Shown here piece by piece: positions 56,219-64,000 of a DNA stretch of 64,000 nucleotides; the stretch's first letter is position 1, and each line of letters opens with the position of its first letter. The notes below the pieces were generated by a model, which was not told where the DNA came from, searched no databases, and saw only the letters and a list, made by a program, of their open reading frames with translations. This DNA comes from Sphingomonadaceae bacterium 3R27C6. GTDB lineage: Bacteria; Pseudomonadota; Alphaproteobacteria; Sphingomonadales; Sphingomonadaceae. Where the stretch lies: assembly GCA_005503215.1 (NCBI GenBank), contig SCNS01000017.1:1-64000 (forward strand), read 5' to 3'. Both the position numbers and the translations under genes were made by a program.

Positions 56219-56833
56219 ATGACGATCGCCCATCCTCCCCTGCCGTACGCCCAGGACGCGCTGGAGCCGCATATCTCGGCCGACACGCTGGCGACGCACC
56301 ATGGCAAGCATCACAAAGCCTATGTTGACAAGACCAACGCCGCGATCGAAGGCACCGAGCTGGCGTCGAAGCCGCTCGAGGAAATCGTCCATCACGCCGA
56401 AGGATCGGGCAACAAGGGCCTGTTCAATAATGCCGCGCAGGCGTGGAATCACGCCTTCTATTGGGAAAGCCTGAACCCTTCCAAGACCGAGCCGAAGGGC
56501 GACCTGCTCGCCGCGATCGAGCGCGATTTCGGTTCGCTCGACGATCTCAAGAAGAAGCTCAAGGAAACCGCGGTCAACCATTTCGCGTCGGGCTGGGCGT
56601 GGCTCGTCTCGCGCGACGGCACGCTGTCGGTCACCGACACGCACGATGCGGGCACCGAACTGGTTGCGGGCATCAAGCCCCTGCTCGTCATCGACGTGTG
56701 GGAACATGCCTATTATATCGACCGCAAGAATCTGCGCCCGGCCTATGTCGACGCGGTGGTCGACGAGCTGCTCAACTGGGATTTCGCCGCGGAGAATTTC
56801 GCGCGCGAGGCGACCTGGACCTATCCGGCCTGA
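56219..56833 (+). CDS. sodB: Superoxide dismutase, Fe/Mn type
   Basis: A 204-residue cytoplasmic enzyme that converts superoxide to O2 and H2O2. Metal ligands are visible: His in 'LATHHGKHHKAYVDKTNAAI', His in 'NAAQAWNHAFYWESL', and Asp/His in 'VIDVWEHAYYIDRKNLRPAY' (DVWEHAYY signature). 'NNAAQAWNHAFYW' and the 'FASGWAWLV' loop favour the iron form. The ATG at 56219 has GGAG 6 bases upstream. It stands alone, followed by palindromic repeats. Confidence 0.95.
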   Translation: MTIAHPPLPYAQDALEPHISADTLATHHGKHHKAYVDKTNAAIEGTELASKPLEEIVHHAEGSGNKGLFNNAAQAWNHAFYWESLNPSKTEPKGDLLAAIERDFGSLDDLKKKLKETAVNHFASGWAWLVSRDGTLSVTDTHDAGTELVAGIKPLLVIDVWEHAYYIDRKNLRPAYVDAVVDELLNWDFAAENFAREATWTYPA

Positions 56834-56841
56834 CTCGAAGT

Positions 56842-57010
56842 CCTCCCCCTTGATGGGGGAGGCAGCGAGACTTGCGAGCTTGCTCGCTAGTCGCAGCGGA
56901 GGGGGTGCGGCCTCGGCCTTGCGCCACGCTGCACCCTCACCCCCATCCAACTCCGCCTAGCCGCTGTCGCGGCAAGGCTTCGTATCCTTCCCCCATCAAG
57001 GGGGAAAGAT
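56842..57010. repeat. Composite palindromic repeat between sodB and sdaA
   Basis: cctcccccttgatgggggag at the left, then gcagcgagacttgcgagctt and gctcgctagtcgcagcggag, then ttcccccatcaagggggaaa at the right. The middle part is the reverse complement of 62859-62896. It lies in the gap 56834-57063, where I see no gene. Confidence 0.75.
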
Positions 57011-57063
57011 TTTTGGCCCGCCCGGCCCTATCCCGATGATCGCGATCCGCCTATAGGGCCGCC

Positions 57064-58443
57064 ATGACGATCAGCCTGTTCGAACTCTTCAAAATCGGTG
57101 TCGGTCCTTCCAGCTCGCATACCGTGGGCCCGATGGTTGCCGCCCGGCGTTTCACCGTCTGGCTCGACGAAGCCGGGCTTCTTGGCAAGACGGTGCATGT
57201 CGAAGCCGACCTCTATGGCTCGCTCGCGCTGACCGGCAAGGGCCACGCCGCCGACACCGCGATCGTTGCGGGGCTCGCCGGCGAAATCCCCGCTTCGACC
57301 AGCCTCGCCGCGATCAAGGCGCATTGGGACCGGGCGGAGAGCGAAGGCTTTATCTACCTGCTCGGCCGCCAGCGCGCCCGCTTCCAGCCCGCGCGCGACC
57401 TGCATTTCCAGATGCGCCAGCGCCAGCCGTTCCACAGCAACGCCGTGAGCTTCACTGCGCGCGATGGCGACGGGGAAATTCTGGCGAAGCGCATGTATTT
57501 CTCGATCGGCGGCGGCTTCGTCGTCGACGAGGACGAGGCGGGCCGCAACAGCCGCGGCGCGGAGGATGAGGTCGAGCTGCCCTTCGCCTTCACCTCGGGC
57601 GCCGACCTGCTCGAAATGGGCGCGGCGTCGGGCAAGAGCTTCGCCGAAATGATGCTCGAGAATGAACTCGCGCACCGCAGCCTCGAAGAGGTCGAGGCGG
57701 GGCTCGATGCGATCGCGGGCGCGATGGACGCGTCGATCGACGCGGGTTGCTGCAGCACGGGGGTCCTGCCCGGCGGGCTGAAGGTCAAGCGCCGCGCGCC
57801 GCAGATCGCCGACGATATTCGCAACCGCCACGAGGCGAATCTGACCGACCCGCTCGCGATGATGGACTGGATCAACCTGTGGGCGATGGCGGTGAACGAG
57901 GAAAATGCCGCGGGGGGCAAGGTCGTCACCGCGCCGACCAACGGTGCGGCGGGGATCATCCCGGCGGTGATCCGCTTTTACCGCCGCGGCTATCGCGGCG
58001 ATGACGCCGGGGTGCGCACCTTCCTGCTCGCCGCGGGCGCGGTCGGTGCGCTCTACAAACGCAACGCCAGCATCTCGGGCGCCGAGGTCGGCTGCCAGGG
58101 CGAGGTCGGCGTCGCCTGTTCGATGGCGGCGGCGGGGCTGACCGCGGCGCTCGGTGGCACCAACGCGCAGGTCGAAAATGCCGCCGAGATCGGCATGGAA
58201 CATAATCTCGGCCTGACCTGCGACCCGATCGGGGGGCTCGTCCAGATCCCGTGCATCGAGCGCAACGCGATGGGCGCGATCAAGGCGATCGACGCGAGCC
58301 GCATCGCGATGATCGGCGACGGTACGCATGTCGTCAGCCTCGACACGGTGATCGCGACGATGCTGCAGACCGGACGCGACATGCGCGACAAATATAAGGA
58401 AACGTCGAAGGGCGGGCTCGCGGTCAGCGTGGTGGAGTGCTGA
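57064..58443 (+). CDS. sdaA: L-serine ammonia-lyase (Fe-S type, one chain)
   Basis: A 459-residue enzyme converting L-serine to pyruvate and ammonia with a [4Fe-4S] cluster. Features: '[20 protein letters not shown]' (beta domain), '[15 protein letters not shown]', '[20 protein letters not shown]', the Cys ligands in '[20 protein letters not shown]' and '[20 protein letters not shown]'. Alpha and beta domains are fused, as in E. coli SdaA (about 454 residues). Feeds serine into central metabolism and one-carbon balance. Confidence 0.95.
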   Translation: MTISLFELFKIGVGPSSSHTVGPMVAARRFTVWLDEAGLLGKTVHVEADLYGSLALTGKGHAADTAIVAGLAGEIPASTSLAAIKAHWDRAESEGFIYLLGRQRARFQPARDLHFQMRQRQPFHSNAVSFTARDGDGEILAKRMYFSIGGGFVVDEDEAGRNSRGAEDEVELPFAFTSGADLLEMGAASGKSFAEMMLENELAHRSLEEVEAGLDAIAGAMDASIDAGCCSTGVLPGGLKVKRRAPQIADDIRNRHEANLTDPLAMMDWINLWAMAVNEENAAGGKVVTAPTNGAAGIIPAVIRFYRRGYRGDDAGVRTFLLAAGAVGALYKRNASISGAEVGCQGEVGVACSMAAAGLTAALGGTNAQVENAAEIGMEHNLGLTCDPIGGLVQIPCIERNAMGAIKAIDASRIAMIGDGTHVVSLDTVIATMLQTGRDMRDKYKETSKGGLAVSVVEC

Positions 58444-58547
58444 CGCGCTGATCTTCTGACAGCGATGCCATAGCTATGTTTCCGCGGGCTTGCTCTTGCA
58501 TTGCGGCGGCGTTTGCGGGATGGGAACGCGCGAAAGGGAGATACGCC

Positions 58548-59660
58548 ATGAAGACCCGTGCCGCCGTTGCGTTCGAAGCGAAGAAGCCGCTCGAGATCGT
58601 CGAGCTGGACCTCGAAGGCCCGAAGGCGGGCGAGGTGCTGGTCGAAATCATGGCGACGGGCATCTGCCACACCGATGCGTACACGCTCGACGGGTTCGAC
58701 AGCGAGGGCATCTTCCCCAGCGTGCTTGGCCATGAAGGCGCGGGCGTCGTGCGCGAGGTCGGTGCGGGCGTCACCAGCGTGAAGCCCGGCGACCATGTGA
58801 TCCCGCTCTACACCCCCGAATGCCGCCAGTGCAAAAGCTGCCTGTCGGGAAAGACCAACCTCTGCACCGCGATCCGCGCGACGCAGGGCAAGGGGCTGAT
58901 GCCCGACGGGACGACGCGGTTCAGCTACAAGGGCCAGCCGATCTTCCATTATATGGGCTGCTCGACCTTCTCGAACTTCACCGTGCTGCCCGAGATCGCG
59001 GTCGCGAAAATCCGCGAGGATGCGCCGTTCCAGTCGAGCTGCTACATCGGCTGCGGCGTCACCACGGGCGTTGGCGCGGTGATCAACACCGCGAAGGTGC
59101 AAGTCGGCGACAATGTCGTCGTCTTCGGGCTGGGCGGCATCGGGCTCAACGTGATCCAGGGCGCGCGGCTTGCCGGTGCCGACAAGATCATCGGCGTCGA
59201 CATCAATCCCGCGCGCGAGGAGTGGGGCCGCAAGTTCGGCATGACCGACTTCCTCAACACCAAGGGTATGAGCCGCGAAGACACGGTCGCCGCGATCGTG
59301 CAGCTGACCGATGGCGGCGCCGACTATACCTTCGACGCGACGGGCAATACCGAGGTGATGCGCACCGCGCTCGAAGCCTGCCACCGCGGCTGGGGCACCT
59401 CGATCATCATCGGTGTGGCCGAAGCCGGCAAGGAAATCGCGACGCGCCCGTTCCAGCTCGTCACCGGGCGCAACTGGCGCGGCACCGCGTTCGGCGGCGC
59501 GAAGGGCCGCACCGACGTGCCGAAGATCGTCGACATGTATATGACCGGCAAGATCGAGATTGATCCGATGATCACGCACGTCATGGGCCTCGAAGAGATC
59601 AACAAGGGGTTCGATTTGATGCACGCGGGCGAGAGCATCCGCAGTGTCGTCGTCTACTGA
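58548..59660 (+). CDS. frmA: S-(hydroxymethyl)glutathione dehydrogenase (class III ADH)
   Basis: A 370-residue zinc alcohol dehydrogenase that oxidises S-hydroxymethylglutathione, formed from formaldehyde and glutathione, to S-formylglutathione with NAD+. Active zinc: '[20 protein letters not shown]' and '[17 protein letters not shown]'; structural zinc: '[17 protein letters not shown]'; coenzyme: '[20 protein letters not shown]'. '[20 protein letters not shown]' is the class III signature. AAGGGAG precedes the ATG. It opens the formaldehyde cluster, followed by a VOC gene and purU. Confidence 0.96.
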   Translation: MKTRAAVAFEAKKPLEIVELDLEGPKAGEVLVEIMATGICHTDAYTLDGFDSEGIFPSVLGHEGAGVVREVGAGVTSVKPGDHVIPLYTPECRQCKSCLSGKTNLCTAIRATQGKGLMPDGTTRFSYKGQPIFHYMGCSTFSNFTVLPEIAVAKIREDAPFQSSCYIGCGVTTGVGAVINTAKVQVGDNVVVFGLGGIGLNVIQGARLAGADKIIGVDINPAREEWGRKFGMTDFLNTKGMSREDTVAAIVQLTDGGADYTFDATGNTEVMRTALEACHRGWGTSIIIGVAEAGKEIATRPFQLVTGRNWRGTAFGGAKGRTDVPKIVDMYMTGKIEIDPMITHVMGLEEINKGFDLMHAGESIRSVVVY

Positions 59661-59673
59661 GGGAAAATAACGC

Positions 59674-60060
59674 ATGTTCAGTCATGTGGCGCTGGGGTCG
59701 GATGACATCGCGGCGAGCAAACGGTTCTACGACGCGGTTCTCGGCGTGTTCGGCGCGTCCGAGGGGGTGATCGACGAGCGGGGGCGGCTGATTTACATGC
59801 ACGCTGGCGGCCGGCTGATCGTCACGCAGCCGGTCAACGGCGCGGCCGCCGCTTGCGGCAACGGGCATACGCTGGGCTTCCTCGCACCGTCGACCGACGC
59901 GGTCGATGCCTGGCACGCCGCCGGGGTCGCGAACGGCGGCACGACGGCGGAGGACCCGCCGGGCATCCGCCACGCCACCGAAGGGCGTGTCGTTTACCTC
60001 GCCTATCTGCGCGATCCCGCCGGCAACAAGCTGTGCGCGACGCACAAGATTTCAGGCTGA
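59674..60060 (+). CDS. VOC-family protein A of the formaldehyde cluster
   Basis: A 128-residue VOC protein: 'FSHVALGSDDIAASKRFYDA', 'LIVTQPVNGAAAACGNGHTL', 'DAWHAAGVANGGTTAEDPPG', and the end 'LAYLRDPAGNKLCATHKISG'. It is clearly paralogous to the VOC protein at 61056 (same ends 'DPxGNKLC', similar length). The ATG lies 13 bases after the dehydrogenase stop and its TGA is one base before the purU ATG, so the three are one unit. Role unknown; binding of a glutathione adduct is a guess. Confidence 0.85.
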   Translation: MFSHVALGSDDIAASKRFYDAVLGVFGASEGVIDERGRLIYMHAGGRLIVTQPVNGAAAACGNGHTLGFLAPSTDAVDAWHAAGVANGGTTAEDPPGIRHATEGRVVYLAYLRDPAGNKLCATHKISG

Positions 60061-60061
60061 G

Positions 60062-60934
60062 ATGGGGGACGATCGCGCGCCCGCCTATGTGCTGACCTTC
60101 AGCTGCGTCGACGCGGTCGGGATCGTCGCGGCGGTGACGGGGCTGCTCGCGGAGCGCGACGGCTTCATCCTCGACAGCCAGCAATATGCCGATCTCGATT
60201 CGGGGCGCTTCTTCATGCGCGTCGAGTTTCGCGGCGAAGGGCCGCGCTTTCCCGCGGGACTGGCGGGCGTGCAGGAAGCCTTCGCGCCCGTCATCGCACG
60301 CTTCGCGATGGACGCGCGGATCAGCGATACCGCGGCCAAGCCGCGCTTCGTCATCGCGGTGTCGCAGGGCAGCCATTGCCTCAACGACCTGCTCCACCGC
60401 TGGTCGACCGGCAATCTCGCGATCGACGTCGTCGGCGTCGTATCGAATCACGAGGCGCAGCGGCGGCTCTCCGAATGGCACGGCGTGCCCTTCCACTATC
60501 TGCCGGTGAGCAACGACAATCGCGCGGACCAAGAGGCGGCGATCCTCGACGTGATGGCGCGCGGCGGGGCCGAATATCTGGTGCTTGCGCGTTATATGCA
60601 GGTGTTGTCGCAGGATCTGTCGGCGCAACTCGCGGGGCGCTGCATCAATATCCACCACAGCTTCCTGCCGGGCTTCAAGGGCGCCAAACCCTATCACCGC
60701 GCGCATGAGCGCGGGGTGAAGCTGATCGGCGCGACCGCGCATTTCGTGACGAGCGACCTCGATGAGGGGCCGATCATCGAACAGGCGGTGGAACGTGTCG
60801 ATCATCGCGATTCGGTCGACGAATTGATTCGCATCGGCCGCGATACCGAGGCGCAGGTGCTGGCGCGCGCGGTGCGCTGGGTCGCTGAGCAGCGCGTGCT
60901 GATCGATGGCCGCAAGACAGTGGTTTTCCGCTAG
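60062..60934 (+). CDS. purU: Formyltetrahydrofolate deformylase
   Basis: A 290-residue enzyme that hydrolyses 10-formyl-tetrahydrofolate to formate and tetrahydrofolate, balancing the one-carbon pool. N-terminal ACT domain ('YVLTFSCVDAVGIVAAVTGL'), then a formyltransferase-like catalytic domain: 'RFVIAVSQGSHCLNDLLHRW', 'VSNHEAQRRLSEWHGVPFHY', 'NIHHSFLPGFKGAKPYHRAH' (catalytic His) and 'HFVTSDLDEGPIIEQAVERV' (Asp). Length and both domains match PurU. Its neighbour is the formaldehyde dehydrogenase gene. Confidence 0.95.
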   Translation: MGDDRAPAYVLTFSCVDAVGIVAAVTGLLAERDGFILDSQQYADLDSGRFFMRVEFRGEGPRFPAGLAGVQEAFAPVIARFAMDARISDTAAKPRFVIAVSQGSHCLNDLLHRWSTGNLAIDVVGVVSNHEAQRRLSEWHGVPFHYLPVSNDNRADQEAAILDVMARGGAEYLVLARYMQVLSQDLSAQLAGRCINIHHSFLPGFKGAKPYHRAHERGVKLIGATAHFVTSDLDEGPIIEQAVERVDHRDSVDELIRIGRDTEAQVLARAVRWVAEQRVLIDGRKTVVFR

Positions 60935-61055
60935 GGGGCTTGCGCCGCGCGCCGGTTCATCGTTTTTGAAGAATCCGGAACATTATGGCGGCTGGTCCTG
61001 CCCGGCGGGACAGCGTAGGTAGCGATTCGCAACCAAATCAGGAGGAGCGGACATC

Positions 61056-61436
61056 ATGTACAGTCACAATATGGTCGGATCGAACGATCTTGAAGCGTCG
61101 AAAAAATTCTACGACGCGACCTTTCAGGCGATCGGCGGCAAGCCGGCGATCACCGACGACAAGGGGCGCCTGATCTATGTACATAATGGCGGTCTGTTCC
61201 TCGTCGGCGCACCGATCGACGGCGAACCGGCCACGGTCGGCAACGGTTGCACGATCGGCTTTGCGATGGAGGGCCCCGAACAGGCCAAGGCATGGCACGA
61301 CGCCGGCGTCGCCAACGGCGGCACTTCGATCGAAGACCCGCCGGGCATTCGCGAAGGCGGTTTCGGCGCCATGTATCTTGCCTATCTGCGCGATCCGTCG
61401 GGCAACAAGCTCTGCGCGCTCCACCGCGTCGTCTGA
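61056..61436 (+). CDS. VOC-family protein B of the formaldehyde cluster
   Basis: A 126-residue VOC protein similar to the one at 59674: 'YSHNMVGSNDLEASKKFYDA', 'LIYVHNGGLFLVGAPIDGEP', 'KAWHDAGVANGGTSIEDPPG', 'LAYLRDPSGNKLCALHRVV'. Preceded by AGGAG and separated from purU by 121 bases that hold no gene. A duplicate of the VOC A gene that has moved to the far side of purU. Confidence 0.85.
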   Translation: MYSHNMVGSNDLEASKKFYDATFQAIGGKPAITDDKGRLIYVHNGGLFLVGAPIDGEPATVGNGCTIGFAMEGPEQAKAWHDAGVANGGTSIEDPPGIREGGFGAMYLAYLRDPSGNKLCALHRVV

Positions 61437-61445
61437 GCCGATACT

Positions 61446-61952
61446 ATGATGCGAGGCGAAGCGGGATTGCTGGCCGATTTGGGCGTGCTTGCGATCCCCT
61501 TCGCCGCGCACGAACATGAAGCGGTGTTCACCGTTGCCGAGAGCGACGCGGTGCACGCCGCGATGCCGGGCGCGCACACCAAGAATCTGTTCCTGAAGGA
61601 CAAGGGCGGTGCCTTTTGGCTCGTCACCGTGCCGTCCGACGCGCGCGTCAAGCTGAAGGCGCTGCCCGCTGCGATCGGGTGCAAGCATGTGAGCTTCGGA
61701 AAGGCCGAGGATATGGAGCGATTGCTCGGCATTTCGCCGGGGTCGGTGACCCCGCTGGCGGCGATTAACGCCGTGCCCGGAAGCATCACCATCGTGCTCG
61801 ACGAGGTGCTGGCGGGGGCCGAAACGGTCAACGTCCACCCGCTCCGCAACACCGCTACGCTTGGGCTGTCTGGCGGGGCGGTCCTCGATCTCTTGCGTCA
61901 TTGGGGGCATCAGCCGCTCGTCGCCGCCATCCCCGTGCAGGAAGAATCATGA
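61446..61952 (+). CDS. YbaK/ProX-type aminoacyl-tRNA editing protein
   Basis: A 168-residue single-domain editing protein: 'PFAAHEHEAVFTVAESDAVH', 'AHTKNLFLKDKGGAFWLVTV' with the conserved Lys, 'LKALPAAIGCKHVSFGKAED', 'PGSVTPLAAINAVPGSITIV', 'VNVHPLRNTATLGLS'. The form with 'PGSVTPLA' is that of YbaK-type ProXp proteins, which clear Ala or Cys wrongly attached to tRNA-Pro. An ATG at 61446 (or 61449) is used. Its TGA overlaps the ATG of the next gene (ATGA). Confidence 0.87.
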   Translation: MMRGEAGLLADLGVLAIPFAAHEHEAVFTVAESDAVHAAMPGAHTKNLFLKDKGGAFWLVTVPSDARVKLKALPAAIGCKHVSFGKAEDMERLLGISPGSVTPLAAINAVPGSITIVLDEVLAGAETVNVHPLRNTATLGLSGGAVLDLLRHWGHQPLVAAIPVQEES

Positions 61953-62797
61953 CCCTCGAAACCCTCTCCTCCGTTCGCAGCCATGGCGGCACGCAGGGCG
62001 TGTACAAGCATGCGAGCACGACCACCGGCACCGACATGATTTTTGCGGTCTTCATTCCCGACCATGCGCCGGGCGCCAAGCTGCCGGTGCTCTGGTATCT
62101 GTCGGGGCTGACCTGCACCCACGCCAATGTGATGGAAAAGGGCGAATATCGCGCGGCGTGCGCCGAGCATGGCGTGATCTTTATCGCCCCCGACACGAGC
62201 CCGCGCGGCGAGGGTGTTCCCGACGATCCCGATGCGGCGTGGGATTTCGGGCTGGGCGCGGGATTCTATGTCGATGCGACCGAGGAGCCTTGGGCGAAGA
62301 ATTACCGGATGCGCTCGTACATCGAGGATGAGCTGCCTTCGTTCATTCTGCGCAATTTTGCGAGCGCCGACCTGACGCGGCAGGCGATCACCGGCCATTC
62401 GATGGGCGGGCATGGCGCGCTGACCATCGGGCTACGCAATCAGGATCGTTTTCGTTCGGTGTCGGCCTTCTCGCCGATCGTCGCGCCGCTGCAATGCCCG
62501 TGGGGCGAAAAGGCGCTCGGCAATTATCTCGGGAATAACCGCGAGGAGTGGCACGCCTATGACGCGTGCGCGCTGCTCGATCAGGGGCTGCGCGTGCCCG
62601 ACCTGCTCGTCGATCAGGGTGACGCCGATAATTTCCTCGCCGAGCAGCTCAAGACCGAATTGCTGGTCGCGGCGTGCGAACGCGCGGGGCAGAAGGCTGA
62701 AGTCCGGATGCAGCCGGGCTATGACCACAGCTATTATTTCATCTCGACCTTTCTGGCCGAGCATGTCGCGTGGCATGCGGAACGTTTGAAGGCGTAG
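61949..62797 (+). CDS. fghA: S-formylglutathione hydrolase
   Basis: A 282-residue esterase D-type hydrolase that splits S-formylglutathione into formate and glutathione, the step after frmA. 'LPVLWYLSGLTCTHANVMEK' (oxyanion region), nucleophile elbow 'GHSMGGHGALTIGLRNQDRF', 'VDQGDADNFLAEQLKTELLV' with the Asp, and 'QPGYDHSYYFISTFLAEHVA' with the catalytic His. Length and motifs match. Translationally coupled to the YbaK-type gene. Confidence 0.96.
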   Translation: MTLETLSSVRSHGGTQGVYKHASTTTGTDMIFAVFIPDHAPGAKLPVLWYLSGLTCTHANVMEKGEYRAACAEHGVIFIAPDTSPRGEGVPDDPDAAWDFGLGAGFYVDATEEPWAKNYRMRSYIEDELPSFILRNFASADLTRQAITGHSMGGHGALTIGLRNQDRFRSVSAFSPIVAPLQCPWGEKALGNYLGNNREEWHAYDACALLDQGLRVPDLLVDQGDADNFLAEQLKTELLVAACERAGQKAEVRMQPGYDHSYYFISTFLAEHVAWHAERLKA

Positions 62798-62802
62798 TTC
62801 CT

Positions 62803-62918
62803 CCCCTCCCGCTTGCGGGAGGGGTTGGGGGTGGGCCGGCAACGTTGAAGTGCCCATCCCGCTGCGACTAGCGAGACAAGCTCGCAAGTCTCGCTGCCCC
62901 TCCCGCAAGCGGGCGGGG
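62803..62918. repeat. Composite palindromic repeats after fghA
   Basis: Copy one cccctcccgc/gcgggagggg at 62803-62824; copy two cccctcccgc/gcgggcgggg at 62897-62918. Between them (62859-62896) lies gctgcgactagcgagacaag and ctcgcaagtctcgctg, the reverse complement of a block at 56862-56901, with one base inserted. Confidence 0.8.
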
Positions 62919-62919
62919 T

Positions 62920-63906
62920 TCAGTTGTGCTCCGGAATCAGCAGCGTCGAACCCGTCGTGCGCCCCGCCTGCAAATCGGCGTGCGCCCTTGCCGCATCCTG
63001 CAATCCGTAGCGTTGGCCGACGGTAATCTGCACCGCCCCCGACGCGATCATCTCGAACACGCGCGCGGCGCCCGCGGCGCGTTCACCGGGAAGGTGGTAA
63101 TAGTCGAACAGGGTCGGGCGGGTGACGAATTGCGAGCCATGCTGCGCGAGGATGCCGAGGTTGACCCCGGTCACCGGGCCGCCGGCATTGCCGTAGCTGA
63201 CAATGAGGCCGCGCCGCGCAGTGGCTTTCAGCGAGACCTCCCACGTCGCCATGCCAATGCCGTCGAAGGTCACGGGGACGCCTTGGCCGTCGGTGATTTC
63301 GCGGACATGCGCGGCGACGTCGTCGCTCTTGTACATCAGCACATGGTCGGCGCCGGCTTCGCGCGCGGTGTGTGCTTTCGCTTCGGTGCTGACGGTGCCG
63401 ATCACGGTCGCGCCGATCGCCTTCAGCCACTGGACGAGGATCAATCCGACCCCGCCAGCCGCGGCGTGGACGAGCACCGTCGATCCCGCCTCGACCTTGG
63501 CGCAGCGTTCGACGAGCATCTCGACGGTGCAGGCCTTGAGCAGCGCGGCGGCGGCGGTTTCATCGTCGATGTCCGCGGGAAGCTTGAACAGCGACGCCGC
63601 GCCGACGATCCGCGCGCTGGCATAGGCGGTGCGTTCGGGGCCGAAGGTGGCAACGCGGTCGCCGGGCTGGAGGCCGTGGACGTCGGCGCCGACGGCGATG
63701 ACTTCACCGGCGGATTCGACGCCGAGCCCGCTCGGCAGCGGAACCGGATAGGTGCCGTCGCGGTGATAGGTATCGAGATAGTTGAGCCCGACAGCGGTCT
63801 GGCGGAGCAGGACCTGGCCGGGGCCGGGGTCGCCGAGCGTCACCTCGCGCCAGTCGATGACCTCGGGTCCGCCCTGGCTTTCGATAAAGGCTTCGATCGC
63901 TTGCAT
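62920..63906 (-). CDS. Quinone oxidoreductase (zinc-less MDR, QOR-type)
   Basis: A 328-residue medium-chain dehydrogenase without zinc: 'AIEAFIESQGGPEVIDWREV', 'GQVLLRQTAVGLNYLDTYHR', 'PSGLGVESAGEVIAVGADV', 'STVLVHAAAGGVGLILVQWL' (NADPH-binding), 'VPVTFDGIGMATWEVSLKAT', 'SGAVQITVGQRYGLQDAARA'. It should reduce quinones with NADPH. AGGAG lies 8 bases before the ATG at 63906. Convergent with fghA. Confidence 0.92.
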   Translation of the reverse strand: MQAIEAFIESQGGPEVIDWREVTLGDPGPGQVLLRQTAVGLNYLDTYHRDGTYPVPLPSGLGVESAGEVIAVGADVHGLQPGDRVATFGPERTAYASARIVGAASLFKLPADIDDETAAAALLKACTVEMLVERCAKVEAGSTVLVHAAAGGVGLILVQWLKAIGATVIGTVSTEAKAHTAREAGADHVLMYKSDDVAAHVREITDGQGVPVTFDGIGMATWEVSLKATARRGLIVSYGNAGGPVTGVNLGILAQHGSQFVTRPTLFDYYHLPGERAAGAARVFEMIASGAVQITVGQRYGLQDAARAHADLQAGRTTGSTLLIPEHN

Positions 63907-63976
63907 GCGCCGCTCTCCTGCTGTCCGGTCCATCTGGTGGGCCGGAGCGGGGAGCGCAAGGGCGGAGCGATGAAAG

Positions 63977-63998
63977 CCCCTCCCGCAAAGGGGAGGGG
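63977..63998. repeat. CCCCTCCCGC-family palindrome at the window end
   Basis: cccctccc and gggagggg pair around gcaaag. Another copy of the dispersed hairpin family. Confidence 0.7.
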
Positions 63999-64000
63999 AT

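Noticed and set aside
58476..58547. Upstream extension of the class III ADH frame
   Set aside because: The ATG at 58548 has AAGGGAG ahead of it and gives the normal family N-terminus; the extension is not in the family.

Overview
The window is high-GC chromosomal DNA of an alphaproteobacterium, most likely a sphingomonad close to Sphingopyxis (inferred, no search was run). The pointers are: the CtrA inhibitor SciP, a complete PhyR-NepR-EcfG general stress response locus, a TIGR02001-type putative porin, many small conserved hypothetical proteins, and many short palindromic repeats in the gaps between genes. There are about 75 convincing protein genes, closely packed on both strands. I found no rRNA, tRNA, CRISPR array, prophage or insertion sequence. 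Two places break the GC-rich housekeeping pattern: an AT-rich orphan membrane-protein gene at 12320-12904, and a GIY-YIG gene at 11838-12152 lying between palindromic repeats.

Layout. 0-4 kb: an XRE regulator, an acetyltransferase, two lipoproteins, and sciP with a strong terminator. 4-12 kb: mnmA, a Nudix hydrolase, a CPWC DsbA-family protein, a thermonuclease-like protein and a series of small conserved proteins; one acidic protein (7672-7992) has an exact EcfG-type promoter. 12-17 kb: the accessory patch, then the class I ribonucleotide reductase operon nrdA-small membrane protein-nrdB behind two candidate NrdR boxes, and a 20-residue ORF with its own Shine-Dalgarno sequence and terminator. 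17-27 kb: a CHASE2-EAL protein, an acyl-CoA dehydrogenase, a Sua5/TsaC-type threonylcarbamoyl-AMP synthase, a DMT transporter, an SDR, a thioredoxin-like protein and an acyl-CoA carboxyltransferase. 26-33 kb: an acyltransferase-3 membrane protein, an S41 peptidase, ispG and the porin-like protein. 33-41 kb: an FMN hydroxy-acid oxidase, an overlapping trio (beta-hydroxyacid dehydrogenase, amidohydrolase, FAD oxidase), threonine dehydratase, and a thioesterase plus two acetyltransferases joined by stop/start overlaps. 41-49 kb: an S41 peptidase-MarR operon with a palindromic operator, a LuxR-type regulator behind a perfect palindrome, an Rrf2-methyltransferase pair, and a PQQ-type sugar dehydrogenase lipoprotein. 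49-53.5 kb: the general stress response locus with two EcfG paralogs, NepR, PhyR and a GAF-PAS-HWE kinase. 53.5-64 kb: a DNA exonuclease/ATP-dependent ligase pair, Fe-type superoxide dismutase, serine dehydratase, and a glutathione-dependent formaldehyde cluster (class III alcohol dehydrogenase, VOC protein, PurU, VOC protein, YbaK-type protein, S-formylglutathione hydrolase).

How the parts work together. The stress module is the clearest circuit. PhyR, activated by a kinase such as the one encoded beside it, should sequester NepR and free EcfG. nepR-ecfG carries a perfect GGAAC-N16-CGTT promoter and phyR a near-consensus one, so the module should feed back on itself, and at least one more gene in the window appears to be a target. 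The formaldehyde cluster gives a route from formaldehyde through S-hydroxymethyl- and S-formylglutathione to formate, with PurU releasing formate from 10-formyl-tetrahydrofolate. Several regulators sit next to sequence that looks like their own operator (MarR/S41, LuxR-type). All functions are read from sequence motifs and remembered families.
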